This document shows, piece after piece, positions 18,366-29,047 of a stretch of 64,000 bases of DNA. The DNA lies in contig CAWFNW010000001.1 of the NCBI GenBank assembly GCA_963817405.1, positions 434,001-498,000 of the forward strand. The letters run 5' to 3'. Position 1 is the first letter of the stretch, and each line of letters starts with the position of its first letter. Source of the DNA: CAWFNW01 sp963817405 (GTDB lineage: Bacteria; Actinomycetota; Coriobacteriia; Anaerosomatales; Anaerosomataceae). The position numbers were made by a program, and so were the translations under genes. The notes under the pieces were generated by a model. That model was not told the origin of the DNA. It worked only from the letters and a program-made list of their open reading frames with translations, and made no database searches.

Positions 18366-19928
18366 ATGACGAGGGAGGGAATGGGCGACGAGCGCCCGCG
18401 CCGGAGGTCCCGTCATGCGCTGACCGGCGTGACATCCTGGGCGATCATCCTGATCACCCTCGTCGGTCTGACTCGGTTCCCTCAATCGTGGCTCCCAGTG
18501 ACCGCAGTCTGCTTGGCTCTCTTTCTCCTGCGCGCAATCTTCGTCCTTGCGTACTCCATTCTGGGCGATTGGAAGTGCCGCAGCTGGGAGCGTACCGATT
18601 GGTCCGACAGCGAGGAGACTGCGGGCCGTGGAGGGCTCGCCCCATCGGAAGTGCGCCACGTCGTTCTGATTCCGAACTTCAGAGAACCGACTGCCATCCT
18701 CAGGCGCACGCTTGATGCCCTCGCCGTCCAGCACGAAGCCGCGGAGCGCCTGATCGTCGTGCTCGGGATGGAGGAGCGCGAGCAAGCCGCCCTTGCGAAA
18801 GGGCGGGGCCTCGCGAATGAATACGCCGCGCGCTTCTTCGAGACCATCGTGACCGTGCATCCGACGGGCTTGCCGGGAGAGGTGCCCGGCAAGTCGTCTA
18901 ACCAGGCGTGGGAGCTCGCGGTCGCGTCCCGCAGAGTATGCGAGCTCGGTATCGACCCTGACCTCGTTACCATCACGTCATGCGATGCCGATTCCGTGAT
19001 CCACCCGCGCTACTTCGCCGCGGTCTCCCGCCTGTTCGCGGACGCTGAAGACCGTCACTCGCGCTTCTGGCAGGCGCCCATGCAGTACCTGAACAACATC
19101 TGGCGCGTGCCCGCGCCCGTCCGCTTCGTAACCTGGTTCGGCCAGGCGTGGATGCGAGCGAACCTGACGATGCCGTTCTATGCCAGCTTCCCGATTTCCA
19201 CCTACACCCTCTCGCTGCGCCTGGCGCTCGACGCCGGTGGTTGGGACCCCGGCGTGATTCCCGAAGACTGGCACATGTTCCTGAAGTGCTTCTTCGCTCG
19301 TGGGGAGCACGTTGGGCTGACTCCGGTCTTCCTGCCGACCAGCGGAGACGCGCCAGAGGGCGACACGTGGGTCTCCGGGATGAAGATTGCGTTCCAACAA
19401 TGCGTGCGGCACTCGTGGGGCGCCGAGGATGTGGGGTACGTGCTCAGCGAGATGCGAAGGCGCGGGTTTGGCTGGCGCGCGGCAGCCCGATTTGCTCAGG
19501 CGTATTCGGACCACGTGGTCAGGGCCGCGGGATGGTTCGTCGTTGTGAGCGCCTACCTCTTGGCAGCGAGCTCACGCCCTAGCTACAAAGGGATCCTCAA
19601 CGGAACCTTCCTCGATGTGGGACCGCAGGCCTCTGTGCTCTATCCGTTGTTCGGCATCGGGGCCATCGTCATGATCGGAACGCTCGCCTTCGAGATCAGC
19701 CGCGGGCAGATGCCGCGAAACCTGTCGCGCACGCGCGTGCTAGCAGAGCAGGTTCTGATGTGGCTCTGCCTGCCGCTCCTCGGGCTCTATCTCGGGATGC
19801 TTCCCACGATGCAGGCGCAGACCATGCTCATGCTGGGCCTACCGTTGACCTACAAGTTGACGCCCAAGCGCATCGGGTCGCCGCAGGGCCTGAGCAGAGA
19901 CGAACGGAAATGGATCGCGAGCGCGTAG
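18366..19928 (+). CDS. Membrane glycosyltransferase, family 2-like
   Basis: 520 residues. Two N-terminal helices (about residues 20-65) precede a GT-A catalytic domain with VLIPNFREPT, the DxD motif CDADS and the acceptor-site PEDWHMF. Four or so C-terminal helices then suggest a processive or polyprenyl-linked enzyme embedded in the membrane. The QxxRW motif of cellulose synthases is not present; QQCVRHSWG occupies that region, so the enzyme may not be a true polymerase. ATG 18366 is preferred over GTG 18312 because AGGAG lies eight bases upstream. It stands alone, divergent from the MprF-like gene. The polysaccharide or lipid made is unknown. Confidence 0.85.
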   Translation: MTREGMGDERPRRRSRHALTGVTSWAIILITLVGLTRFPQSWLPVTAVCLALFLLRAIFVLAYSILGDWKCRSWERTDWSDSEETAGRGGLAPSEVRHVVLIPNFREPTAILRRTLDALAVQHEAAERLIVVLGMEEREQAALAKGRGLANEYAARFFETIVTVHPTGLPGEVPGKSSNQAWELAVASRRVCELGIDPDLVTITSCDADSVIHPRYFAAVSRLFADAEDRHSRFWQAPMQYLNNIWRVPAPVRFVTWFGQAWMRANLTMPFYASFPISTYTLSLRLALDAGGWDPGVIPEDWHMFLKCFFARGEHVGLTPVFLPTSGDAPEGDTWVSGMKIAFQQCVRHSWGAEDVGYVLSEMRRRGFGWRAAARFAQAYSDHVVRAAGWFVVVSAYLLAASSRPSYKGILNGTFLDVGPQASVLYPLFGIGAIVMIGTLAFEISRGQMPRNLSRTRVLAEQVLMWLCLPLLGLYLGMLPTMQAQTMLMLGLPLTYKLTPKRIGSPQGLSRDERKWIASA

Positions 19929-20072
19929 CAGGGCAGCGACGAACCCTAGTCGACGCTCCCTGGCCCAACTGTACGAGTCAACTATCCGCAGTTCCTCTTC
20001 GGAATGTCGCGTGGCGCCAATCCGCGTTAGAGAAACGTTAGACGCCGGCCCATTCTGCCTTCAAACAGCGAA

Positions 20073-20102
20073 GCGGCTCTCCCCGTTTCCGGGAAGAGCC
20101 GC
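20073..20102 (-). terminator. Hairpin downstream of tRNA-Leu
   Basis: A 13-bp stem with one mismatch: GCGGCTCTCCCCG pairs with CGGGAAGAGCCGC around a four-base loop. It lies 10 bp beyond the tRNA 3' end. On the minus strand it is followed by a short T-containing stretch. It may also serve the rightward glycosyltransferase that ends at 19928. Confidence 0.7.
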
Positions 20103-20112
20103 AGTCAGATGC

Positions 20113-20198
20113 TGGTGTCCGAGGCGAGAGTTGAACTCGCACGCCCTTGCGGGCACTAGGCCCTCAACCTAGCGCGTCTGCCATTCCGCCACTCGGAC
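20113..20198 (-). tRNA. tRNA-Leu (anticodon GAG)
   Basis: Read on the minus strand, a 7-bp acceptor stem GTCCGAG/CTCGGAC encloses a D arm, an anticodon stem CTAGG/CCTAG with loop TTGAGGG (anticodon GAG), a long class II variable arm (GTGCCCGCAAGGGCGT) and a T arm with GTTCAACTC. The discriminator is A and CCA is encoded. The class II variable arm and the discriminator A support leucine. The 19929-20273 gap otherwise contains only the hairpin at 20073-20102. Confidence 0.97.
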
Positions 20199-20273
20199 AG
20201 TTGGCGCTACCCCTCAGGGCAGCGAACGAGAGTATAGCAAGAGGTTCCGAGACTGCCTAGCCTGAAGTCCGAG

Positions 20274-21307
<1,034 letters not shown>

Positions 21308-21311
<4 letters not shown>

Positions 21312-22324
21312 GCGGTCACCCCCGCACACTCGGCAGTGCCTCGTCGGAACGAAGGATCGCCGGAGAAATGGCATGCCGAGCCGTGGTCGCCCTCGATCTT
21401 CCGGATCTCAGGCACCTGCGTACGGCAGATGTCCTGCGCGTACGGACAGCGGGGGTGGAACGCGCACCCCGACGGGACGTGGATGAGGCTTGGCGGCTGA
21501 CCGACGATCGGGCAGAGCTCGCCCTTGTCTGAGATGTCGTGACGGGGCAGGCTGTCCAAGAGCCCCCAAGTGTACGGGTGCAGCGGGGTGTAGAACACTT
21601 CGTCGGCCGTCCCGTACTCGATCGGGCGGCCGGCATACATCACGAGCACGTTGTTCGCCATGTCGGCGACCACGCCGAGGTCGTGCGTGATCATGATGAT
21701 CGCTGAACCGGTGCGCTGCTGGAGCTCCATCATGAGTTCGAGGATCTGCGCCTGGATTGTCACATCGAGCGCGGTGGTCGGCTCATCGGCGATGAGGATG
21801 TCCGGATCGCATGCGAGCGCCATAGCGATCATCGCGCGCTGGCGCATACCGCCCGAGAACTGGTGGGGATAGTCCCTGGCCCGGTGCTCCGGCTTTGGGA
21901 TACCCACGAGATCAAGGAGCTCGACGGCGCGGTCGTGCGCTTCCTTCTTGGTCATCCCCTTGTGCACCACCAGCGACTCGGCGATCTGGTCGCCGACGCG
22001 GAACACCGGATTGAGCGACGTCATCGGGTCCTGGAAGATCATCGCGATGCGGTTGCCCCGCATGTCCCGAACCGACGCCTCGTCCATGGCGAGGATGTCC
22101 ACGCCCTTGAACTCCATGTCGCCCTCGACGATCTTGCCCTGCGGACCCTGGATGAGCCGCATGATCGACATCGCGGTCACGGACTTGCCGGAACCGGACT
22201 CGCCCACGACGCCGAGCGTCTCGCCCCGGTTGAGCGTGAAGGACACGCCGTCGACGGCCTTCACGACGCCGTCACGCGTGGTGAACTGCGTTTTGAGGTT
22301 CTCGACTCTGAGCAGTGTCTCCAT
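21308..22324 (-). CDS. oppD: Oligopeptide/dipeptide ABC transporter ATPase
   Basis: 338 residues. Walker A GESGSGKS, FQDPMTSLNPVFRVG, signature FSGGMRQR and Walker B ILIADEPTTALD are all intact. The C-terminal oligo_HPY domain with GCAFHPRCPYAQDIC mirrors that of the partner. Its ATG is 4 nt after the OppC permease stop, so it is in the same operon. It pairs with the oppF product as the ATPase heterodimer. Confidence 0.95.
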
Positions 22325-22328
22325 GGCC

Positions 22329-23315
22329 CTAGTCCTTCATCTTCACGTCGAGCGCGTCGCGCAGGCCGTCACCAAGAAGCACGTAGGCCAGCACCGTGGT
22401 CAGGATGGCGGCACCGGGGAAGATCATCAGCCATGGCGCCGTGAACAGGAACGCACGAGCCTCGGAGAGCATCAGACCCCACGACGGCGTCGGAGGCTGC
22501 ACGCCCATCCCGAGGAATGACAGCGCCGCCTCGGTAAGGATCGCACCGCCGATGCTCATCGTGCCGTACACGATGATGGGAGCCACTGCGTTCGGCATGA
22601 TATGCCGCGCCATGATGCGCAGGTCCGAAGCACCGAGCGCGCGGGCGGCGTCGACGTACTCGTTCTCCTTAACCGAGAGTATCGAGCCCCTGAACACACG
22701 CGCGATGCTCGGCCAACCGAGAAGGCCGATGGCGATGAAGACGTTGATGTAGCCCCTGCCGAGCACCGCGATGAGCGCGATGGCGAACAGGATGTAGGGG
22801 AAGGCGAGGAACACGTCCGCGAGTCGCATGATGATCGCGTCCCAGAGCCCGCCGTAGTAGGCGGCGAGTGCACCCATGATGAGCCCGATGATGACCGAAA
22901 TCGAGACCGCCACGACGCCGACCGCAAGCGAGATCCGGGAGCCGTAGATGATGCGCGCGAGCACGTCGCGACCGAGACGATCCGTGCCGAACGGGTGGGC
23001 GGAACTCGGCGACAGAAGCATGCGCTCGACGACCTGGCTCGAATCCAGGAGCTCCGGGTTACCGTAGTTCTGCGGCACCCACAGATCCGCGGACAGGGCG
23101 ACCACGATAATCATGATCGCCCAGATGAGACCGGCCATCGCGAGCTTGTTGCGCCTCAGTCGTCGCCACGCGTCGCCCCACAGCGTGCGGCTCGCGGTGG
23201 GCTGGAGATCGCCGGCGAGACCGTCCGCTGGCGGCGTTGCCGGAACACCCGTGCGGTACTCCTTCACGGCATGCCCCTCTTCAGCGAGCGGGTTGTGGAT
23301 GTGCTTGTCTGCCAT
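22329..23315 (-). CDS. oppC: Oligopeptide/dipeptide ABC transporter permease
   Basis: 328 residues. A cytoplasmic N-terminus of about 60 residues precedes six membrane helices. The EAA loop is at about residues 210-240 (DAARALGASDLRIMARHIMPNA), where the ATPases dock. OppC-type features are the N-terminal OppC_N segment (WRRLRRNKLAMAGL) and the GTDRLGRDVLARIIYG motif. It lies 8 nt after oppB and is co-transcribed. Confidence 0.95.
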   Translation of the reverse strand: MADKHIHNPLAEEGHAVKEYRTGVPATPPADGLAGDLQPTASRTLWGDAWRRLRRNKLAMAGLIWAIMIIVVALSADLWVPQNYGNPELLDSSQVVERMLLSPSSAHPFGTDRLGRDVLARIIYGSRISLAVGVVAVSISVIIGLIMGALAAYYGGLWDAIIMRLADVFLAFPYILFAIALIAVLGRGYINVFIAIGLLGWPSIARVFRGSILSVKENEYVDAARALGASDLRIMARHIMPNAVAPIIVYGTMSIGGAILTEAALSFLGMGVQPPTPSWGLMLSEARAFLFTAPWLMIFPGAAILTTVLAYVLLGDGLRDALDVKMKD

Positions 23316-23323
23316 GGTTGCCC

Positions 23324-24295
23324 CTAGTCCGCCGCCGTGCCGTATCGGATACGCGGATCGAGAAACGCGTAGCTGATGTCGACAAGGAGGTTGATGAACA
23401 TGACCGCGAAGACGACGATGATGACGCCGCCCATGACGATCGGCCAGTCGCGCTGTCCAATCGCGAGGTAGATCTCAAGGCCGACGCCCGGCCAGTTAAA
23501 GATGGTCTCCGTGAGGATGGCGCCACTCATCATCGCGCCAAGATCGAGGCCGATGAAGGTCACGACGGGAATCATGGCGTTCTTAAGCGCGTGCTTGAAG
23601 ACGACCGACCGGGAGCTCAGGCCCTTGGCCGTAGCCGTTCGGATGTAGTCCTGCCCCATGACCTCCAGCAGTTGGCTCCGCATGATGCGCGCCGCGTAGG
23701 CGGTTGACACCGATGCGAGGGTGATGGCAGGCAGGATCATGTGCAGCAGATCCGGCGGATCGCCCATCCCCGACATCGGCATGAAGAATGTCCCGCCGGT
23801 CCACTTCTTCATCTGGATGCCGAAGATGACCTGGAACACCATGCCGAGCCAGAAGACGGGCACCGAGACGAGCACAGACGTTGTGAGCGTCACGAACACG
23901 TCCCAGAACGAATACTGTTTCACGGCTGAGATTATTCCCGCCCCAATCCCCACGATGATCTCCACCACGATGGCGGCGAAGGCAAGCTTCACGGTGTTGG
24001 GGTAGGTGCGCGCAAAGATGTCGACCACAGGGCGGTCTTTCTGATACGACATGCCAAGATCGCCCTGCAGGAGTTGTCCGATGTAGTGGACGTACTGAAC
24101 CGGCAGCGGCCGATCGAGCCAGTTCTCCTTCATGATCTTCTCGTACAGCACCGGCGAGATTTCCTTTTCCCCGGTGATCAACTTGATGGCGTCTCCGGGA
24201 AGGACCCCCGGAGCGCGAAGTATGAAGAGCAGGATAGTGACACCGATGAAGACGGGGATCATCTGCAAGATTCGGCGCACGATGTACTTCAGCAT
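23324..24295 (-). CDS. oppB: Oligopeptide/dipeptide ABC transporter permease
   Basis: 323 residues with six helices. The N-terminus MLKYIVRRILQMIPVFIGVT is characteristic of OppB/DppB, and the EAA motif is at about residues 235-260 (YIRTATAKGLSSRSVVFKHALKNA). It is separated from the binding-protein gene by 126 bp containing a strong hairpin, which fits higher expression of the binding protein than of the membrane components. Confidence 0.95.
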   Translation of the reverse strand: MLKYIVRRILQMIPVFIGVTILLFILRAPGVLPGDAIKLITGEKEISPVLYEKIMKENWLDRPLPVQYVHYIGQLLQGDLGMSYQKDRPVVDIFARTYPNTVKLAFAAIVVEIIVGIGAGIISAVKQYSFWDVFVTLTTSVLVSVPVFWLGMVFQVIFGIQMKKWTGGTFFMPMSGMGDPPDLLHMILPAITLASVSTAYAARIMRSQLLEVMGQDYIRTATAKGLSSRSVVFKHALKNAMIPVVTFIGLDLGAMMSGAILTETIFNWPGVGLEIYLAIGQRDWPIVMGGVIIVVFAVMFINLLVDISYAFLDPRIRYGTAAD

Positions 24296-24358
24296 GGCGA
24301 CGCCTTACGTGGATGCGGGGGCAGGACTGAGTTCTTGCGAAACCGATCCGGAACGTCT

Positions 24359-24390
24359 GCGGGGGGGCGCCCGAGCGGACACCCCCCCGC
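24359..24390 (-). terminator. GC-only hairpin between oppA and oppB
   Basis: GCGGGGGGG (24359-24367) and CCCCCCCGC (24382-24390) form a 9-bp stem around a 14-nt loop. It lies 31 nt beyond the oppA stop and has no T-run. It could act as a partial terminator or an mRNA stabiliser that lowers expression of oppB-oppC-oppD-oppF relative to oppA. Confidence 0.65.
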
Positions 24391-24421
24391 GACAGTGCTA
24401 GCAGATGCTATGAATCACTGC

Positions 24422-26092
24422 CTACTGGGCGGCGATCCAGGCCTTGTCGAGAGACGCAAGGCTCATGGGGCTGAAGACGAAGTCCCGAATGCGCTCAGAG
24501 GCGACGCGCTGGTGCTTGTAGCCGACGATCGGGATGATCGGGGCGTCAGCACCGATGGTCTTGTCGATGGCACGGTAGGCCTCGATACGGGCCGCAGGAT
24601 CGGTGATCTTGCGGGCGTCGAGGAGGGCCGTGTCAACAGCCGGGTTGTTGTAGAACGAGGAGTTGTCGGCTGCCTTGGAGTAGAAGAGCGGATACAGGAA
24701 GTTGTCCATGATCGGGTAGTCGGCAAGCCAGCCGAGACGACCAAGCTGGAAGGTGCCGGCGTCCATGCTGTCGAGGTGCTGCGCCCACTCCATGCCGTCG
24801 AGCTTCACGTTGACGCCGATGGCCTTCAGGTCAGAAGCGATGAGCTCCATAACGGGCTCGTGGCCGGAACCGGAGTTGAACTCGAGCTTGATCTCGGGCA
24901 GACCTGCGCCAGCCGGGAAGCCGGCCTTCGTGAGCTCAGCGACCGCGGCTTCCTTGTCGTACTTGGAGTACGGCCAGTCACCTTCCTGGTAACCGACGAT
25001 ACCCTTGGGGACGATGCCGGTGGCCGGGCTGCGGGTGCCCTCGTAGACGCTCTGGGCGATGACCTCGCGGTTGATCGCGAGCGACAGGGCACGACGGACG
25101 TCGACATTGCTGAGGGTCTTGTCCTTGTTGTTGATCACGATGAAGTAGGTGGAGAGCTCGGAACCAGTGAGAACCTGCTTGCCGGGCTCGGCTGTGTAGC
25201 CGTCGGCGCTCTCGCCGAACTCCGCGATCGTGGCGGCAATCTGGCCGCCGGGGATGGACGTGAAGTCGAGGTTGCCGGCCTTGAACTCGAGGAACGCGGT
25301 CTCCTCGTCCTTGAAGATCTTGAAGTCCACGCCGTCGAGGAGTGCCTTGTCGCCGTAGTAGTCGTTGAAGCGGACGACCTTGATACCCTGGTTGTGGTTC
25401 CACGGCTCGGACATCATGAACGGGCCGTTGCCGATGGGCTTGTCGGCGAATGCCTTCGCCTTGTCGGCGGTGTCGACTTCCTCAGCCGGGATGGGGGCAA
25501 GTGCGGGATGTCCGACGACGTACTCGAAGTCACCGAACGCGTAGGAGAGCGTGACTTCCAGTGTGTTGTCGTCGACGACCTTCACACCGGAAAGCTCCTT
25601 GGCCGTGCCGGCCGCCATCTCGTCAAAGCCTTTGACGGCGGACAGGTGGTAGCTGATCTCCGACTTGTTGTCCGGGTTGCAGATGCGCTCCCAGGCGTAC
25701 TTGAAGTCCCCAGCCGTGACTGCACGGCCGTTGTGGAACTTCGCGCCTTGGCGGAGCTTGAAGGTCCAGACAGTCGCGTCTGCATTCGCTTCCCAGCTCT
25801 CAGCCGCGGCCGGCTTGATCTCCGAGGTGGCCGGGTCGAAGTCAACCAGACTGTCGAAGACGCTGTTGATAACCTGAATTCCCTCAGACTCCTGGCCGTT
25901 GACCGGGTCGATGAACGCAGGCTCATTGATGTAGAAGTTCAGGGTGCCGCCAACGACGGGCTTGTCGCCGGTGGGCTCTGTAGGCGTGGCGGGGGTCTCA
26001 GTCTTCTTGGCGCAGCCGGTCATGCCGGCAACACCAACGACGAGCACCAGTGCAAGAACTACCGCCAAGCTCTTGCGAAATCGCTCTGACAA
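24422..26092 (-). CDS. oppA: Peptide ABC transporter substrate-binding lipoprotein (SBP family 5)
   Basis: 556 residues. A signal peptide ends in lipobox MTGC with lipid-anchored Cys27, followed by a Thr/Pro/Lys-rich linker. The mature part is a family 5 solute-binding protein: GGTLNFYIN near the start, FHNGRAVTAGDFKYAWERI at about residues 120-140, and RRALSLAINREVIA in the middle. It captures peptides outside the membrane for the permeases encoded downstream. The 283-bp upstream gap (26093-26375) holds its leader and the secG terminator; a GGAAACGTTTGC semi-palindrome near 26212-26223 is the only other pattern noted. Confidence 0.95.
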   Translation of the reverse strand: MSERFRKSLAVVLALVLVVGVAGMTGCAKKTETPATPTEPTGDKPVVGGTLNFYINEPAFIDPVNGQESEGIQVINSVFDSLVDFDPATSEIKPAAAESWEANADATVWTFKLRQGAKFHNGRAVTAGDFKYAWERICNPDNKSEISYHLSAVKGFDEMAAGTAKELSGVKVVDDNTLEVTLSYAFGDFEYVVGHPALAPIPAEEVDTADKAKAFADKPIGNGPFMMSEPWNHNQGIKVVRFNDYYGDKALLDGVDFKIFKDEETAFLEFKAGNLDFTSIPGGQIAATIAEFGESADGYTAEPGKQVLTGSELSTYFIVINNKDKTLSNVDVRRALSLAINREVIAQSVYEGTRSPATGIVPKGIVGYQEGDWPYSKYDKEAAVAELTKAGFPAGAGLPEIKLEFNSGSGHEPVMELIASDLKAIGVNVKLDGMEWAQHLDSMDAGTFQLGRLGWLADYPIMDNFLYPLFYSKAADNSSFYNNPAVDTALLDARKITDPAARIEAYRAIDKTIGADAPIIPIVGYKHQRVASERIRDFVFSPMSLASLDKAWIAAQ

Positions 26093-26317
26093 TGTAAAGC
26101 CTCCCTCCGGATTGCGTACGGTGCGTGATACTGCCGAGCATTGCTGCGATCGCGTCTTGGCATCCCTCCCTGGCGATCAACGCTCGCCCGCGACAAGCCT
26201 GAGCTGCCAACGGAAACGTTTGCGCACGACAAATATCGGCTAATCTTCCCGCTCTTTGCATCAGATGGCAAGCGTTTCCCCTCCTTGGGCGTGCCCAAAC
26301 ACCGCGTCGCAAACGCG

Positions 26318-26346
26318 GTGATGCCCGCCGTTTCGGCGGGCATCAC
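26318..26346 (-). terminator. Rho-independent-type terminator after secG
   Basis: A 13-bp perfect stem GTGATGCCCGCCG / CGGCGGGCATCAC encloses a TTT loop. It sits about 30 nt beyond the secG stop, at the end of the gap-pgk-tpiA-gpmI-secG run. The T-tract is short. Confidence 0.8.
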
Positions 26347-26375
26347 GAGAGAACCGTTGGGGTGCAGCCGACGAA

Positions 26376-26621
26376 TCAGAAGGTCGGGCGATAGACCACC
26401 ATGAGCAGGAGCGCCGTAATGGCATAGCCACCCGCAAACGCTATCGTGATCCGGTCGAGGTTCTTCTCGATGATCCCGGTTCCCGACATCGTCGTCGGCA
26501 TCGACCCACCCAGCATGGAGGACAGGCCCGTGCCCTTCCCTGAGTGCAATAGCACGAATAGAATCAGCCCAATTGCGCATATTACGTGAATAGCAATAAC
26601 AGCGTATGCGATGGCGTTCAC
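26376..26621 (-). CDS. secG: Preprotein translocase subunit SecG
   Basis: 81 residues with two membrane helices (about residues 7-27 and 55-75) and the conserved LLHSGKGTGLSSMLGGS loop between them. It assists SecYE-dependent export. The GTG start at 26621 is chosen because GAGGAG lies about seven bases upstream. It follows gpmI by about 100 bp. The gap-pgk-tpi-gpmI-secG order is common in Gram-positive bacteria. Confidence 0.93.
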   Translation of the reverse strand: MNAIAYAVIAIHVICAIGLILFVLLHSGKGTGLSSMLGGSMPTTMSGTGIIEKNLDRITIAFAGGYAITALLLMVVYRPTF

Positions 26622-26724
26622 TCTTGTACTCCTCAAGGCCAGTCAGACGGAGCGAACCATCTCCGTCGGAGACGATACGAACCGTGCAAGTATAACGGTC
26701 GAGGTCCTCGCGCTCAACCGAGGA

Positions 26725-28260
26725 TCAGACGATCAGGCTCACGCCTGTCCACTCCGGCGGCTGATCGATACCCAACAGCTGCAGGACGCTCGGCGCGATG
26801 TCTGCCAGGATCCCCCCGCTCCGCACTGCGACGACGTCGTCAGCGACCGCGATGAACGGCACGTCGTCTGTCGTATGGGCGGTGAACGGGTCGCCGTTCG
26901 GGTCGAGCATGCACTCGGCGTTCCCGTGATCGGCGGTGATGAGGACGCTGCCACCCGTGTCGATGATCGCATCCACGACCTGGCGGACGCCGTCATCCAC
27001 GGCCTCGACGGCCTTGATCGCCGCAGCGAGCACCCCCGTGTGCCCCACCATATCGCAGTTGGCGTAGTTCACCACGTAGAAGTCTGCGCGACCGGCGCGG
27101 ATGGCCTCGACCAGGCGTCTGGTGACCTCGGGGGCGCTCATCTCGGGCTGGAGGTCGTAGGTCGCAACCTTCGGACTCGGGACGAGCACGCGCTCCTCCC
27201 CTGTCTTGGGCGGCTCTGCGCCACCGTTCAGGAAGAACGTCACGTGCGCGTACTTCTCCGTCTCGGCGATGTGCAGCTGGCGGAGTCCGTGCTCGGCAAG
27301 GACATCGGCGAGGACGCAGCAGGGCAGGTCCTTCGCAAAGGCGACGGCCGCCGGAATGGTCGGGTCGTACTCGGTGAGGCAGACGAAGCGAAGCGCAGGC
27401 ATCACTGCGCGAACGAACCCGTCGAAGTCCGGGTCGACGAATGCGCGCGTGATCTCGCGAGCACGGTCTGGCCGGAAGTTGAAGAAGATGAGCGCATCGC
27501 CCTCCTCAACGGTGCCGACGGCGGCGCCGCAGGAGCGCTGGATGACTGACGGGCGCACGAACTCGTCGGTCACGCCGGCGTCGTACGACGAACGCACGGC
27601 ATCGACCGCCGACGCGGCACCGACGCCCTCGCCGAGCGCGATCGCACGCCAGGCGAGCTCGACTCGCTCCCAGCGGCGGTCCCGGTCCATCGCGTAGTAC
27701 CGCCCTGAGACCGTCGCGATCTCTCCCACGCCGATCTCTGCCAACACGCGCTCGAGGTGCTCGATGAAGCCGAGCCCGCTTTGCGGCGGCACGTCGCGAC
27801 CGTCGAGGAAGGCGTGGATGAATACGCGCTCCGCCCCACGACCCGCAGCGAGACGCACGAGCGCGTAGAGGTGTTCCTGGTGGCTGTGGACCCCGCCGTC
27901 GGAAACGAGCCCCATGAAGTGGACCGCGCGGCCCGCGCCGATAGCGGCGTCGATCGTGTCGACCAGCACGGGGTTCTCAGCAAGCGTCCCGTCCTCGATC
28001 GCGAGATCGATCCGCGTGAGTTCCTGGTACACGACGCGCCCGGCGCCGATGTTGAGGTGCCCCACCTCCGAGTTGCCCATCTGCCCCTCGGGAAGTCCGA
28101 CGGCGAACCCCGAGCACGCAACCGGCGCCCAGGGGCGCTCCGCGAAGAGACGGTCGAGGTTGGGCGTGTCGGCAAGCGAGATCGCGTTGCCCGGCCCGGG
28201 CTCGGCGAGCCCGTAGCCGTCCATGATGATGAGCGCGACCGAGCCGCGGGACGCAGGCAT
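26725..28260 (-). CDS. gpmI: 2,3-bisphosphoglycerate-independent phosphoglycerate mutase
   Basis: 511 residues, normal for the family. It interconverts 3- and 2-phosphoglycerate using two Mn ions. The first metal motif IIMDGYGL is at the N-terminus, and catalytic Ser64 is in MGNSEVGHLNIG. Further metal ligands are in the DMVGHTG and ITADHGNAE motifs near the C-terminus. It starts 8 nt after tpiA, within the glycolytic operon. Confidence 0.97.
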   Translation of the reverse strand: MPASRGSVALIIMDGYGLAEPGPGNAISLADTPNLDRLFAERPWAPVACSGFAVGLPEGQMGNSEVGHLNIGAGRVVYQELTRIDLAIEDGTLAENPVLVDTIDAAIGAGRAVHFMGLVSDGGVHSHQEHLYALVRLAAGRGAERVFIHAFLDGRDVPPQSGLGFIEHLERVLAEIGVGEIATVSGRYYAMDRDRRWERVELAWRAIALGEGVGAASAVDAVRSSYDAGVTDEFVRPSVIQRSCGAAVGTVEEGDALIFFNFRPDRAREITRAFVDPDFDGFVRAVMPALRFVCLTEYDPTIPAAVAFAKDLPCCVLADVLAEHGLRQLHIAETEKYAHVTFFLNGGAEPPKTGEERVLVPSPKVATYDLQPEMSAPEVTRRLVEAIRAGRADFYVVNYANCDMVGHTGVLAAAIKAVEAVDDGVRQVVDAIIDTGGSVLITADHGNAECMLDPNGDPFTAHTTDDVPFIAVADDVVAVRSGGILADIAPSVLQLLGIDQPPEWTGVSLIV

Positions 28261-28268
28261 GACGTCGG

Positions 28269-29036
28269 TTACTCGGCGGCGCGAACGATGCCGGCGAACG
28301 AGTCGGCCTTCAGGGAGGCACCTCCCACGAGCGCGCCGTCGATGTCAGGCTCGGCGAAGAACATCGAGGCGTTCTCCGCCTTCACGGAACCGCCGTAGAG
28401 CACGCGCATCGCCATGGCAGCAGGCGGTCCGTACATCGCTCCGACGGTGGCGCGGATCCCGCGAGCAACGTCGTTGGCGGCCTCGGGCGTGGGCGTGCGA
28501 CCGGTCCCGATGGCCCAAATCGGCTCGTACGCGATGATCAGCCGAGCGGCCTGCTCGGCGCTGAGCCCGGAGGCCCCGGCCATGACCTGCGCGCGGACGA
28601 AGGCGTCGGTCTCGAGCGCCTCGCGGGTGGCGAGCGACTCGCCGCAGCACATGATGGGCGTCATCCCCGCAGCGAAGGCCGCGTGGACCTTGCGGTTCAC
28701 GGTCTCGTCCGTCTCGCCGAAGTACTCGCGGCGCTCGGAGTGGCCGATGATGACGTAGCCGCACCGAAGCTCGGCGAGCATTCGCGGCGCGATGGCGCCG
28801 GTGTAGGCGCCCTCCGCCTCCCAATACATATCCTGTGCGCCGAGCCCGATGGTGAGGCCGTCGAGCTCGATGACGGTGGAGACCGCCCGCAGTCCCGTGA
28901 ACGGCGGGCACACGACGACGTCCACGGTGCCGGCGACGTCGTAGAGCTCACGCGCGAGGTCCTGCACGAGCACCGCGCCCTCACCCGAGGTCGTGTACAT
29001 CTTCCAGTTGCCCGCGACCATCACGCGTCGATCCAT
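28269..29036 (-). CDS. tpiA: Triosephosphate isomerase
   Basis: 255 residues. Catalytic residues are visible: Lys in GNWKMY, His in IGHSERREYF and Glu in AYEPIWAIGTG. The phosphate-binding YGGSVKAEN and GGASL loops are near the C-terminus. It interconverts dihydroxyacetone phosphate and glyceraldehyde 3-phosphate. It is 11 nt downstream of pgk in the same operon. Confidence 0.98.
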   Translation of the reverse strand: MDRRVMVAGNWKMYTTSGEGAVLVQDLARELYDVAGTVDVVVCPPFTGLRAVSTVIELDGLTIGLGAQDMYWEAEGAYTGAIAPRMLAELRCGYVIIGHSERREYFGETDETVNRKVHAAFAAGMTPIMCCGESLATREALETDAFVRAQVMAGASGLSAEQAARLIIAYEPIWAIGTGRTPTPEAANDVARGIRATVGAMYGPPAAMAMRVLYGGSVKAENASMFFAEPDIDGALVGGASLKADSFAGIVRAAE

Positions 29037-29047
29037 GAGGACCCCCT

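Noticed and set aside
26205..26230. LacI/CRE-like semi-palindrome GGAAACGTTTGC upstream of oppA
   Set aside because: A single short match with no supporting regulator in the window; too common to claim as a site.
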